A DNA stretch of 41,344 bases from the NCBI GenBank assembly GCA_015058185.1, contig SVCV01000002.1, forward strand, positions 1 through 41,344, read 5' to 3'. Source of the DNA: Clostridiales bacterium. GTDB taxonomy: Bacteria; Bacillota; Clostridia; Peptostreptococcales; Anaerovoracaceae. The position numbers and the translations under genes were made by a program. A model generated the notes under the pieces. It was not told the origin of the DNA. It saw only the letters and a list, made by a program, of their open reading frames with translations, and did not search any database. The first letter of the stretch is position 1. Each line of letters opens with the position of its first letter. Shown piece by piece: positions 16,148 through 24,091 of the stretch.

Positions 16148-17140
16148 TTACATAGCCAAACCAAGGAGCAGAGAACATCCTGCGCCGAGAGCGATGGTAA
16201 TAGGCAAAGTAATGACCCATGCAATGGCAATATTACCGGCTGTGTTCCACTTTACTGCACGCAGTCTCTTAGCGGTACCAGCACCCATGATGGAGGTGGT
16301 GATAACCTGAGTGGTACTTACAGGCGCACCGATAAAGGAAGCGCATTCAATTACCGCAGCGGCCGTAGCCTGTGCTGCAAATCCATTGGCAGGAGTCAGC
16401 TTGGTTACGCTTCCGCCCATGGTCTTCATAACTTTCCATCCGCCTACGGCAGTACCGGTAGCCATGGTGCAGGCACAGATGATCTTTACCCACAGGGGAA
16501 CATCTGCATCCGCTCCGAGGAAACCGCCGGTAATGAGGGCCAGCGTGATAATACCCATGGTTTTTTGGGCATCGTTGTTTCCGTGAGAGTAAGCTACCAA
16601 TGCAGCAGAGAAGATCTGCAGCTTGGAGAATACTTTATTTACCTTGTTATTGGGGCGATTTGCAAGGAAGTTGAAAATCACCTTCATGACAAGAAAACCT
16701 AACAGGAAGCCGACTACGGGAGAACAGAACAGAGGGATTACGACTTTGTTCAGAACCCCTGTCCAAATGATATGCTCAAAGGACATGCAGTAGCCGATGG
16801 TAGCACCTACCAAACCGCCGATAAGGGCATGGGAGGAGCTGGAGGGAATGCCGAAATACCAGGTGATCAGATCCCAGATAATGGCCGCGATCAAAGCAGC
16901 CAAAATTACATACTGTTCCAACTGGATATCCACCAGACCGCTGGAAATGGTCTTTGCAACCTTTTCCCCCATCAGGGCGCCGATCAGATTCATGGCGGCA
17001 GCCAACAGGATCGCATTCCGGGGAGTCAGGGCTCTCGTATAAACCGATGTGGCAATGGCACAGGCGGTATCGTGGAACCCGTTAATAAATTCAAATACAA
17101 GCGCAGCAATGATGACGCATAACAGAATCGTACTAAGCAT
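16148..17140 (-). CDS. inorganic phosphate permease, PiT family
   Basis: A low-affinity phosphate (metal-phosphate) symporter in the cytoplasmic membrane. The 330-residue protein has about ten hydrophobic segments and both PiT signatures: FINGFHDTACAIATSVYTRAL near the N terminus, with its internal repeat AYSHGNNDAQKTMGII in the centre. It overlaps the upstream DUF47 gene by 8 bases. PiT-DUF47 pairs are common and the DUF47 protein probably modulates transport. Confidence 0.95.
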   Translation of the reverse strand: MLSTILLCVIIAALVFEFINGFHDTACAIATSVYTRALTPRNAILLAAAMNLIGALMGEKVAKTISSGLVDIQLEQYVILAALIAAIIWDLITWYFGIPSSSSHALIGGLVGATIGYCMSFEHIIWTGVLNKVVIPLFCSPVVGFLLGFLVMKVIFNFLANRPNNKVNKVFSKLQIFSAALVAYSHGNNDAQKTMGIITLALITGGFLGADADVPLWVKIICACTMATGTAVGGWKVMKTMGGSVTKLTPANGFAAQATAAAVIECASFIGAPVSTTQVITTSIMGAGTAKRLRAVKWNTAGNIAIAWVITLPITIALGAGCSLLLGLAM

Positions 17141-17756
17141 GCTTCATGACCACGCCTTCGATAATATTGGCAACGCCCTCACAGGCGTCAATGGACTCTT
17201 CCAGAAGATCAAAGATCAGCTGCCACTTAATGATCTCCACAGGATCTTTTTCTTCCCGGAACAGACGGCTCATGGCGTCTCTGTAAACCAGGTCGCCTTC
17301 GTTTTCCAGGCGATTGACTTCGATGACCTGCTCCATGACCTTCCGATCCTTCTTCATATTGCCCAGGTGAGCAAACAAAACCTTCAATTCGTCTACGCTC
17401 TTGACAATGATTTCCGTCATAGCCTTTGCTTCAGGCCGCATGCTATGTACATCAAAAACGAGGAATCGGTTTGCAACTTCTTCCATAGAGTCTACGATAT
17501 TGTCCATTTCTCTGGCAATATCGTAAATATCTTCTCTGTCGAAGGGGGTTACAAAAGATGCGTGAAGGGCTTCCAATACCTTATGGGCCTCTTTATCGCA
17601 TTCCGTTTCCAGTTCCTTCATATGTTCCACTTTTCTGCGAACATCCACGTAATCCGTTACCAGTTCGTGAAAGAAAAGTGCAGCAGAACCAATATGTTCA
17701 ATGGAATTCTGAAAAAGCTGAAAGAAAGTATCTTCTTTTTTTCTTACTCCGATCAT
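17133..17756 (-). CDS. DUF47/PhoU-like phosphate transport accessory protein
   Basis: A 207-residue all-helical protein of the DUF47 (TIGR00153, Pit accessory) family, related to PhoU. The repeating E/D-rich helices (ETECDKEAHKVLEALHASF; FDREDIYDIAREMDNIVDSM) carry the acidic metal-binding motifs of PhoU-like domains. It has a strong AGGAGG ribosome-binding site and overlaps the start of pit. It is expected to sense or gate phosphate uptake, an inference from pairing and family. Confidence 0.93.
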   Translation of the reverse strand: MIGVRKKEDTFFQLFQNSIEHIGSAALFFHELVTDYVDVRRKVEHMKELETECDKEAHKVLEALHASFVTPFDREDIYDIAREMDNIVDSMEEVANRFLVFDVHSMRPEAKAMTEIIVKSVDELKVLFAHLGNMKKDRKVMEQVIEVNRLENEGDLVYRDAMSRLFREEKDPVEIIKWQLIFDLLEESIDACEGVANIIEGVVMKHA

Positions 17757-17771
17757 CTTATCCTCCTGTTG

Positions 17772-17815
17772 AAAAAAAGAGTCTGAGACACACTAAAATG
17801 CATCCCAGACTCTAT
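17772..17815 (-). terminator. terminator of rpsB-tsf placed directly before the DUF47 gene
   Basis: On the minus strand AGAGTCTG-GGA and TCT-CAGACTCT pair around a loop of about 15 bases and run into seven T residues. The T run ends 6 bases before the ribosome-binding site of the DUF47 gene, leaving no room for a separate promoter downstream of it. Confidence 0.8.
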
Positions 17816-17883
17816 TTATGCGTGTTTCTGCAATTGATCGTGCATCAGCTTTGATTTCGCCTGGGGCTCGTCAGTAAACTGTA

Positions 17884-18798
17884 TTACATTCCCATCTGCT
17901 TTGCTACTTCTTCTGCGAAGTTTTCTTCCTTCTTTTCGATGCCTTCGCCTACTTCGTAGCGGACCATTTCAACAACCTTGATGGCCTTGCCGATTTCCTT
18001 GGCTACGTTGTTTACATACTGCTCAACAGAGATTTCGCCGTCCTTAACGAACTTCTGTGCCAGCAGGCAGGTTTCCTTCAGTTCCTTCTTCAGGCGGCCA
18101 ACTACCATCTTTTCAACGATGTCTGCGGGCTTGCCTTCGTTCAGAGCCTGCTGAACCAGGATGCGCTTTTCGCTTTCGATGTATTCGGGATCAACTTCAG
18201 CTTCGGATACGAAACGGGGATTCATGGATGCAACCTGCATTGCAACGTCCTTACCAACTACGGTAACTTCTTCAACAGAAGCTTCGGTTTCCAGACCTAC
18301 CAGAACGCCGATGCGGCCAGCGCCGTGGATGTAACCAACGTATACGGTGCCGGGCTTGTTGCAGCAAGTGAAACGACGAACGTTCATGTTTTCACCGATC
18401 TTGGAGATCAGACCGTTCAGAGTAGCTGCTACGGATTCGCCGCCGTTGTAGGACATTTCCATGAATGCTTCCAGGTTAGCATCACCGGCATCCAGAGCCA
18501 TGTTTGCCAGACCGTCAACGAATGCTACGAATTCTTCGTTCTTTGCTACGAAGTCGGTTTCAGAGTTTACTTCAACGATTGCTGCCTTCTTGCCGTCTGC
18601 AGAGAAAGCAACCTTTACCAGACCCTGAGAAGCAACACGGCCAGCCTTCTTGGCTGCCTTAGCCAGACCCTTTTCACGCAGGATCTCAATGGCCTTTTCC
18701 ATATCGCCATCAGCTTCGATCAGAACCTTTTTGCAATCCATCATGCCTGCGCCGGTACGTTCGCGCAGTTCTTTTACCATACCTGCAGTAATGCTCAT
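17884..18798 (-). CDS. tsf: translation elongation factor Ts
   Basis: The GDP/GTP exchange factor for EF-Tu. The N-terminal UBA-like domain (VKELRERTGAGMMDCKKVL) and the signature VEVNSETDFVAKNEEFV are conserved. At 304 residues it is the full-length form. It follows rpsB with a 56-base gap and is ended by the hairpin at 17772-17815. Confidence 0.98.
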   Translation of the reverse strand: MSITAGMVKELRERTGAGMMDCKKVLIEADGDMEKAIEILREKGLAKAAKKAGRVASQGLVKVAFSADGKKAAIVEVNSETDFVAKNEEFVAFVDGLANMALDAGDANLEAFMEMSYNGGESVAATLNGLISKIGENMNVRRFTCCNKPGTVYVGYIHGAGRIGVLVGLETEASVEEVTVVGKDVAMQVASMNPRFVSEAEVDPEYIESEKRILVQQALNEGKPADIVEKMVVGRLKKELKETCLLAQKFVKDGEISVEQYVNNVAKEIGKAIKVVEMVRYEVGEGIEKKEENFAEEVAKQMGM

Positions 18799-18854
18799 GG
18801 TTATTATCTCCTTTTGTACTTCTGGTTTCGAAAAACCTTAACGAGAGTTATTGA

Positions 18855-19589
18855 TTATTCAGCGTCTGCGCGAGCTTCTGCAGCTGCTTCGCCTTCGTCA
18901 TAGGATTCGCCCTGACGAGCTTCGATAACTGCGTCTGCCATCCGGCCTGCGATCAGCTTAACTGCTCTGATTGCATCGTCGTTTGCGGGGATGATGTAAT
19001 CTACATCGTCGGGATCACAGTTGGTGTCAACGATACCGATTACGGGGATACCCAGGATCCGTGCTTCCTTAACAGCGATCTTTTCCTTCTTGGGGTCAAC
19101 TACGAAGATTGCTGCGGGCATGCCGGGCATTTCCTTGATACCGCTCAGATATTTTTCCAGCTTTTCCTGTTCCAGGCGAAGCTTGGTTACTTCCTTCTTG
19201 GTGAGAGCATCGAAAGTGCCATCATTTTCCATAGCCTGAATGTCGTTCAGTCTCTTGATACGGGTTGCGATGGTCTTGAAGTTGGTGAGCATACCGCCCA
19301 GCCATCTTTCATTTACGAAGAACTGACCGCAGCGGCGAGCTTCGTCAGCGATTGCAGCCTGAGCCTGCTTCTTGGTTCCTACGAAGAGGATGGGCTTACC
19401 GGTTGCTGCAACTTCCTTCATGAAAGCATAAGCTTCATCGATCTTCTTTACAGTCTTCTGCAGGTCGATGATGTAGATACCGTTTCTTTCGGTGAAGATG
19501 TAGGGAGCCATCTTGGGGTTCCATCTCCGGGTCTGATGACCGAAATGTACGCCGGCTTCCAGTAACTGTTTCATAGAAATAACTGCCAT
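18855..19589 (-). CDS. rpsB: 30S ribosomal protein S2
   Basis: Small-subunit ribosomal protein. The start [20 protein letters not shown] and the motif VFVDPKKE-like [13 protein letters not shown] are family signatures, with [20 protein letters not shown] near the C terminus. The ATG at 19589 has AGGAGG 9 bases upstream; an ATG two codons earlier would be only 3 bases from it. The acidic, Ala/Glu-rich C-terminal tail is common in S2. Confidence 0.98.
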   Translation of the reverse strand: MAVISMKQLLEAGVHFGHQTRRWNPKMAPYIFTERNGIYIIDLQKTVKKIDEAYAFMKEVAATGKPILFVGTKKQAQAAIADEARRCGQFFVNERWLGGMLTNFKTIATRIKRLNDIQAMENDGTFDALTKKEVTKLRLEQEKLEKYLSGIKEMPGMPAAIFVVDPKKEKIAVKEARILGIPVIGIVDTNCDPDDVDYIIPANDDAIRAVKLIAGRMADAVIEARQGESYDEGEAAAEARADAE

Positions 19590-19615
19590 TTTCATTTACC
19601 TCCTGGTTATTCATC

Positions 19616-19721
19616 CACCCGGTGTTCCCCGAAAGCACTTAGTTCAGGCACCAGTCTTCAAGTGGCCGGGTGTGCAGATTTGCCTTTCAACAACATAGAA
19701 AGGCAGTATGCAAAGGCATAC
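19616..19721 (-). promoter_or_regulatory. structured 5' leader of rpsB-tsf
   Basis: About 130 bases separate the predicted transcription start from rpsB. They contain two back-to-back hairpins, GTATGC/GCATAC (19706-19721, 4-base loop) and TGCCTTTC/GAAAGGCA (19681-19705). A longer domain closed by CACCCGG/CCGGGTG (19616-19672) has an inner CACTT/AAGTG helix. Ribosomal protein operons are often controlled by their own product through such leaders, so an S2-binding autoregulatory element is a reasonable inference. Confidence 0.55.
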
Positions 19722-19728
19722 CTGGATT

Positions 19729-19757
19729 ACTATACTACATCAACCCCGTATTTGCAA
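19729..19757 (-). promoter_or_regulatory. sigma-A-type promoter of rpsB-tsf
   Basis: On the minus strand TTGCAA (19752-19757) and TATAGT (19729-19734) are separated by exactly 17 bases, about 140 bases before the rpsB start. Confidence 0.65.
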
Positions 19758-19866
19758 GATAAAAAATCAAAACTTAGCGATTTTTTTTCAAACCGCAATT
19801 CCATTCCACGCTTTCCCGTTGTTTTTGTAGAAGTTACCGCTGTTGTGCAACGAAAAGGAGAAAACA

Positions 19867-20610
19867 ATGTTCATATTCACAGCATACGTCAAAGACCCAA
19901 AAGATCTTCAGCAGCTGAAAAATCTTCTGCAGGAAATTTCATGGAAACCGTCCTGGAAATATCAACTGTTCACCAACTGGAGAAGTCTGCTCCAATATTA
20001 CAGGGAGCACCCCTCGGATCTGCAGTTGGTCCTGATCGACATGGATGAGGATGCGGCACCGGCCGTCCAGAAAGCCAAAGAACTGTTTGCCATAGAGCCC
20101 AATGTCAGGATCATCTTCTGCGGGCCGAAGGGTACGGATATCCCGGCTTTGTACGAAGCAGATCACCTGTATTTTCTGTACCGCCCTTTCCTTCGAGAAA
20201 AGCTGGCAGCGGCCATGGAGAAAGGCGCACGAGCCCTGGGAAAGGGGATGCAGGAGCAGCTTCATGTGGTCAACCAGAAAGGGATCCATTCCCTCTCCAA
20301 GGACAATATCACATTCATCGAAAAAAACCGGCGGATGGTCCATGTCCATACAGGCGACAGCAGCTGCAGCTTCTACGGCAGGTTTTCCGAACTGGAACCA
20401 TATTTAGACTCCCGATTCTGCCAATGCCATCAAAGCTACATCGTCAATCTGTATCAAGTCAGGGAGTTGGAACAGGAGTCCCTCACATTAAAAACCGGAG
20501 AACGGATCCCGGTCAGCAAGAACCGCAAAAAACTGGTGCGGACCCACTACGAAAAATTCATTCAGCAAAAACCCTATTGGCAAAAGCTGCAAAAGGATCC
20601 GCACAAATGA
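19867..20610 (+). CDS. LytTR-family response-regulator-like protein next to the gerA operon
   Basis: A 247-residue two-domain protein. The C-terminal 100 residues form a LytTR DNA-binding domain: the VVNQKGIHSLSKDNITFIEK opening, ELEPYLDSRFCQCHQSYIVN with the conserved H-S-Y-V/I-N motif, and GERIPVSKNRKKLVRTHYEK. Residues 1-125 look like a receiver domain with altered acidic pocket: LVLIDMDED may hold the phosphoacceptor region, but the N-terminal acidic pair is missing and the usual lysine is arginine in LYRPF. So it may not be phosphorylated. ATG 19867 follows AAAAGGAG by 6 bases. Only 10 bases separate it from gerA, suggesting one operon. Confidence 0.85.
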   Translation: MFIFTAYVKDPKDLQQLKNLLQEISWKPSWKYQLFTNWRSLLQYYREHPSDLQLVLIDMDEDAAPAVQKAKELFAIEPNVRIIFCGPKGTDIPALYEADHLYFLYRPFLREKLAAAMEKGARALGKGMQEQLHVVNQKGIHSLSKDNITFIEKNRRMVHVHTGDSSCSFYGRFSELEPYLDSRFCQCHQSYIVNLYQVRELEQESLTLKTGERIPVSKNRKKLVRTHYEKFIQQKPYWQKLQKDPHK

Positions 20611-20620
20611 TTTTTTTCGC

Positions 20621-22117
20621 ATGAAAATCAGGAAAAGACCCAAAATATTCTTCATGGAAAAACAACTGACAAAATCCTTGGATGAAAACTTACGGATCCT
20701 GAAAAAGATCCTGGACCCCAATGAAGCGGTGCTGTTCCGCCCCTTCTGCAACCGAAAAGATCCTCGCAGACGCTTTTGCCTGATCTACATCGACGGCATG
20801 GCAAACAGCCGGATCGCCGCCGAAAACGTGCTGGCTCCCCTTATGGAGAAGGACTTGCCCCGGTCCGGGAACCTGGCACAGCTTCTGAAAGACTCCTTTA
20901 TCGAAACCAGTGAGACCAAGATCACCGAAGACCTGGACAGCCTGCTGATCGAACTGTTTACCGGCAACGGGATCCTTTTGGTGGACGGCGATAGCCAAGG
21001 GCTGGCCGTAGGGATCCGAAACTGGACCCTGCGATCCATCTCCGAACCGGAAGGAGAAAAAGTGCTCCAGGGACCACGGGAAGGTTTCACGGAGGGGCTG
21101 GTTCTAAACCTGGCTATGCTGCGGCGAAGGATCTGGAATCCGGATCTGAAATTCCGCTTTATGAAAATCGGAAAGCAGACCAACTGTCGGGTATGCATGG
21201 TATATCTCGAAGGGATCGCCAACCCGGACATTATCGCGAAAATGGAGAGAAAGCTGAAGGAGATCGACATTGATGCGGTTTTGGACACCAATTATATTGC
21301 GGAGCTGATCCGAGGAAATCCCCTTTCTCCCTTTAAGACCACCGGAGCAACGGAGCGGCCGGACGTGGCAGCAGCAAAGATTTTGGAGGGACGGATCGTC
21401 CTGATGGTGGACGGCTCTCCCGTAGCCCTTACAGCGCCCTTTCTTTTTCTCGAATACTTTCAAACCAATGACGACTACTATTCCTGGTTTTACTTCGGAA
21501 GCATCGGGCGCATTCTGCGGATCCTGGGATTTCTGATCACTACCTGTCTGCCGGCCTTTTATTTGTCGCTGGTGACCTTTCATCAGGAACTTTTGCCCAC
21601 CAGGTTTTTACTGAATCTGTCGTCGGCGAGATCCGGACTGCCCTTTCCTACTCTGTTTGAAATGATCCTCTTGATCCTGGCCTTTGAATTGATCCGGGAA
21701 GGAGGATCCCGAATTCCCTCAGGCTTCGGGCAAACCTTATCTATCGTAGGAGGATTGGTTTTGGGACAGGCTTCCGTAGAAGCCCAATTGGTAAGCATCC
21801 CGGTAGTGATCATCATCGCCTTTACCGGCATCACCGGACTTATCGTTCCGGCACTGAAAGGTCCCGTCATATTTATCCGCATCATATGGCTTCTTCTCTC
21901 CGCGGTTTTCGGCATCTTTGGGTGCTTTATCGGCATCATCACATTGCTGATCCACCTGTCCTCTCTGGACAGTTTCGGGATCCCGTACACCGCGGTTTTG
22001 GCCAAGACCATGAAGCAGAAAAGTCAGGACACCCTGATCCGGTCCCCCTGGAACCGCATGATCTTCCGACCGGAGAAAATCGCACCGAAGAACCGACGGA
22101 GGCAAAGGAGACCCTAA
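20621..22117 (+). CDS. GerA-family spore germination receptor, A subunit
   Basis: The A subunit of a nutrient germinant receptor, located in the spore inner membrane. The 498-residue protein has the typical plan: a soluble N-terminal domain with internal duplication to about residue 285 (CLIYIDGMANSRIA; VCMVYLEGIANPDIIAKMER). The membrane region follows, with ILRILGFLITTCLPAFYLSL, the motif PFPTLFEMILLILAFELIREGG, and SIVGGLVLGQASVEA. The stop overlaps the start of the gerC-like gene (TAATG). Which germinant it recognises cannot be inferred. Confidence 0.95.
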   Translation: MKIRKRPKIFFMEKQLTKSLDENLRILKKILDPNEAVLFRPFCNRKDPRRRFCLIYIDGMANSRIAAENVLAPLMEKDLPRSGNLAQLLKDSFIETSETKITEDLDSLLIELFTGNGILLVDGDSQGLAVGIRNWTLRSISEPEGEKVLQGPREGFTEGLVLNLAMLRRRIWNPDLKFRFMKIGKQTNCRVCMVYLEGIANPDIIAKMERKLKEIDIDAVLDTNYIAELIRGNPLSPFKTTGATERPDVAAAKILEGRIVLMVDGSPVALTAPFLFLEYFQTNDDYYSWFYFGSIGRILRILGFLITTCLPAFYLSLVTFHQELLPTRFLLNLSSARSGLPFPTLFEMILLILAFELIREGGSRIPSGFGQTLSIVGGLVLGQASVEAQLVSIPVVIIIAFTGITGLIVPALKGPVIFIRIIWLLLSAVFGIFGCFIGIITLLIHLSSLDSFGIPYTAVLAKTMKQKSQDTLIRSPWNRMIFRPEKIAPKNRRRQRRP

Positions 22118-22791
22118 TGAGAACTGTAATTTTAGTGCTTCTTATACCCGCCCTTCTTTTTCTGGGCGGATGCGATTCCGCAAGAGAGATCAACGATATG
22201 GCCATCGTCTCCGGAGCCGCCTTCGACTGGGATGCAGAGCAAGAAACCTACCGGGTGACTGCGGAGGTGGTAAACAGAGAAGCCGAACCGGGATCACAGG
22301 CATCTCCTCTCGTCATTGATGGAGAGGGAAAAACACCGGAGGAAGCTATGGCGAATCTGGATTTCAAAACCAGCAGAAAGATCCTTTGGAGCCATGCAAG
22401 AGTTCTTATTCTGAGCAAAGAAACAGCAAAAGCCGGTATTGCCCCCTTTGTGGAAATGGTCATGGCAGACAACTCTCTTCGTCTCTCCACGGAGCTGCTG
22501 ATCGCGGACATGGATTCCGCTGAAAAGGTTTGGGAGATCACAACAGATGCTACGGAGATGATCGGATTCGACCTGGATGACATGATCCACGAAGCGAGGG
22601 AAAGCGGCGGGGTACCGAGCCTGCGGGCATACCATGCCAAAATGCTCCTGGAAACCGCAGGCCAGCCGGTGATCCCCATGATCGGTATGGATGAACGGGA
22701 AAACGCAGTTATTACCGGTGCCGCGATTCTGCAGGGGGATAAAATGGTTGGCAGCCTTTCCCGAGAGGAGGCGGAAGCACTATGCAGATAA
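22117..22791 (+). CDS. GerC-type germination lipoprotein, C-terminally truncated
   Basis: A 224-residue lipoprotein. Its signal peptide ends in the lipobox FLGGC, so Cys19 or so would be lipidated. The N-terminal Ger(x)C domain is clear: REINDMAIVSGAAFDWDAEQ, ILWSHARVLILSKETAK and GIAPFVEMVMADNSLRLS. Full GerC proteins are about 370-400 residues and carry a C-terminal domain; here the protein stops after EAEALCR. The gerB start overlaps it by 10 bases, and no remnant of the missing domain is visible. It looks like a genuinely compact subunit or a settled deletion. Confidence 0.88.
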   Translation: MRTVILVLLIPALLFLGGCDSAREINDMAIVSGAAFDWDAEQETYRVTAEVVNREAEPGSQASPLVIDGEGKTPEEAMANLDFKTSRKILWSHARVLILSKETAKAGIAPFVEMVMADNSLRLSTELLIADMDSAEKVWEITTDATEMIGFDLDDMIHEARESGGVPSLRAYHAKMLLETAGQPVIPMIGMDERENAVITGAAILQGDKMVGSLSREEAEALCR

Positions 22792-23648
22792 AGCGTGTCC
22801 GTCAGGAATATCTGTCCCTTCTGTATTTCTGCGGACCCTTCCTGCTCCTGGGCACATATGCCCCTCCCGGCTCCGGTATGTGGGCCGAGGTATTGATCGG
22901 TGGCGGGCTTGCCATGATCCCTTTGGGATTATATGGGCTTCTGCTGAAAAAACTGCCCTGGACACTGCCCTTACGGATCGCAGCGGGATGCCTTGCGATC
23001 CCCCTTGCCGCTTTCTCATTAAAGGCCTTCGCGGAATTCCTCCACACCTGCGTTCTCCCGGAGCTCCCCCCATGGAGCCTCCCTGCAGTCCTCCTGGCCA
23101 TGGCGGTTTGGGCCGCCATAAAAGGACAAAGAACTACAGAAGGCTTTGCCCGGCTGATCGGACCGGCGGTTCTCGTATTTTTTATCATCGTCATTCTGTC
23201 AGCAGCTCTGAAAATCGACCCCCAGTACCTATCTCCGCAAAAACCCTTTGTAGTGGAAATGTTCCGCTCCGGGATCCTTTTCGCCTGGCTGCTGTATTTT
23301 CTCCAGGGATTTGTCCTTATGACCGTATTGGCCAGCAGGAAGCCTTCGGAAGAAAATCCGGAAGGAAAGGATGATTTTTGGAAAAAAAGCAATGCCTTTC
23401 GGGAGATCGCTTTGGGAATGGCCCTGAGCATCCTGCTTATCGGAGGAAGTCTGTTGGCATCTGTTTTAGCGATGGGTCCGGAAGTCTTTGAAGCCCTCAC
23501 CTTCCCCTTTTACTATCCGCCGGGGCTGGCCCGGGACACAGAGTATTTGGAGAGGATCGAGATCCTTTGGCTGGCCATTTTGTTTTTTGCGGAATTCGCA
23601 AGGCAGGCGACCCTGTTCACTGCCCTTCGAAAAATCTTCAAACCATAG
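22782..23648 (+). CDS. GerB-type spore permease subunit, short
   Basis: A 288-residue polytopic membrane protein with about eight hydrophobic segments, of the spore germination permease (GerAB, amino-acid/polyamine transporter) family. Recognisable stretches are YLSLLYFCGPFLLLGTYAPP, VLVFFIIVILSAALKIDPQY and a C-terminal FAEFARQATLFTALRKIF. Family members are usually about 360 residues with ten segments, so this is short at both ends. The family call relies mostly on operon position after gerA and gerC, with supporting hydrophobicity. Confidence 0.75.
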   Translation: MQIKRVRQEYLSLLYFCGPFLLLGTYAPPGSGMWAEVLIGGGLAMIPLGLYGLLLKKLPWTLPLRIAAGCLAIPLAAFSLKAFAEFLHTCVLPELPPWSLPAVLLAMAVWAAIKGQRTTEGFARLIGPAVLVFFIIVILSAALKIDPQYLSPQKPFVVEMFRSGILFAWLLYFLQGFVLMTVLASRKPSEENPEGKDDFWKKSNAFREIALGMALSILLIGGSLLASVLAMGPEVFEALTFPFYYPPGLARDTEYLERIEILWLAILFFAEFARQATLFTALRKIFKP

Positions 23649-23712
23649 AAATTTTCGGGATTCCCGCCGCTTTAGCACGCTAAAATCTCTTATGAAATTT
23701 TCAAAATATTAC

Positions 23713-23741
23713 TGGACAAAAAATGGAATATGATGTAAAAT
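23713..23741 (+). promoter_or_regulatory. possible promoter of the zinc-ribbon gene
   Basis: TGGACA (23713-23718) and TAAAAT (23736-23741) are 17 bases apart, each one base off consensus. They leave a leader of about 115 bases before the start at 23861, in which I see no clear structure. Confidence 0.5.
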
Positions 23742-23860
23742 TATTCCTGATGTTTAAAATGCAAATGGCCCGGTCTGCATCTTTGTTGGAATCGTCGACA
23801 TTTCTCCCATTTTAAATGTTAAAAACAAATGCTTGTGTAAAACACGGAGGAAAGAAATCA

Positions 23861-24034
23861 ATGGAAGACAAGACACTCGTATGTCAGGACTGCGGTCAGG
23901 AATTCGTATTCACCGCAGGTGAACAGGAATTCTACAAGGAAAAAGGTTTTGACAACGAACCCAAGAGATGCAAGGCCTGCAGAGATCGGAAGAAGAACGA
24001 AAGACGCCAGAGAGCTGAAAGAGAAAACTTCTAA
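23861..24034 (+). CDS. small zinc-ribbon protein
   Basis: A 57-residue protein with two CxxC knuckles (VCQDCGQEF and RCKACRDRKK) separated by FTAGEQEFYKEKGFDNEPK. This is the pattern of the widespread 'probable zinc-ribbon' family (zf-trcl type). The C terminus is strongly basic, compatible with nucleic-acid or ribosome contact; the function is unknown. ATG 23861 follows GGAGGAAAG. It is a single-gene unit with its own promoter and terminator. Confidence 0.88.
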   Translation: MEDKTLVCQDCGQEFVFTAGEQEFYKEKGFDNEPKRCKACRDRKKNERRQRAERENF

Positions 24035-24052
24035 TTCCAATACAATGCAACC

Positions 24053-24087
24053 AAACCGGAAGATCGAAAGATCCTCCGGTTTTTCTT
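24053..24087 (+). terminator. terminator of the zinc-ribbon gene
   Basis: ACCGGA-a-GATC and GATC-c-TCCGGT pair around a GAAA tetraloop and run into TTTTTCTTTT. It also separates this unit from the convergent Tad cluster. Confidence 0.85.
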
Positions 24088-24091
24088 TTGC

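Noticed and set aside
15461-16702. A 413-codon plus-strand frame across the dGTPase-like and pit genes
   Set aside because: It spans two well-supported minus-strand genes and the gap between them and has no family features.
21886-22116. N-terminal extension of the gerC-like frame into gerA
   Set aside because: The lipoprotein signal peptide begins at the ATG at 22117, which forms the TAATG junction with gerA; the extension is an out-of-frame reading of gerA.
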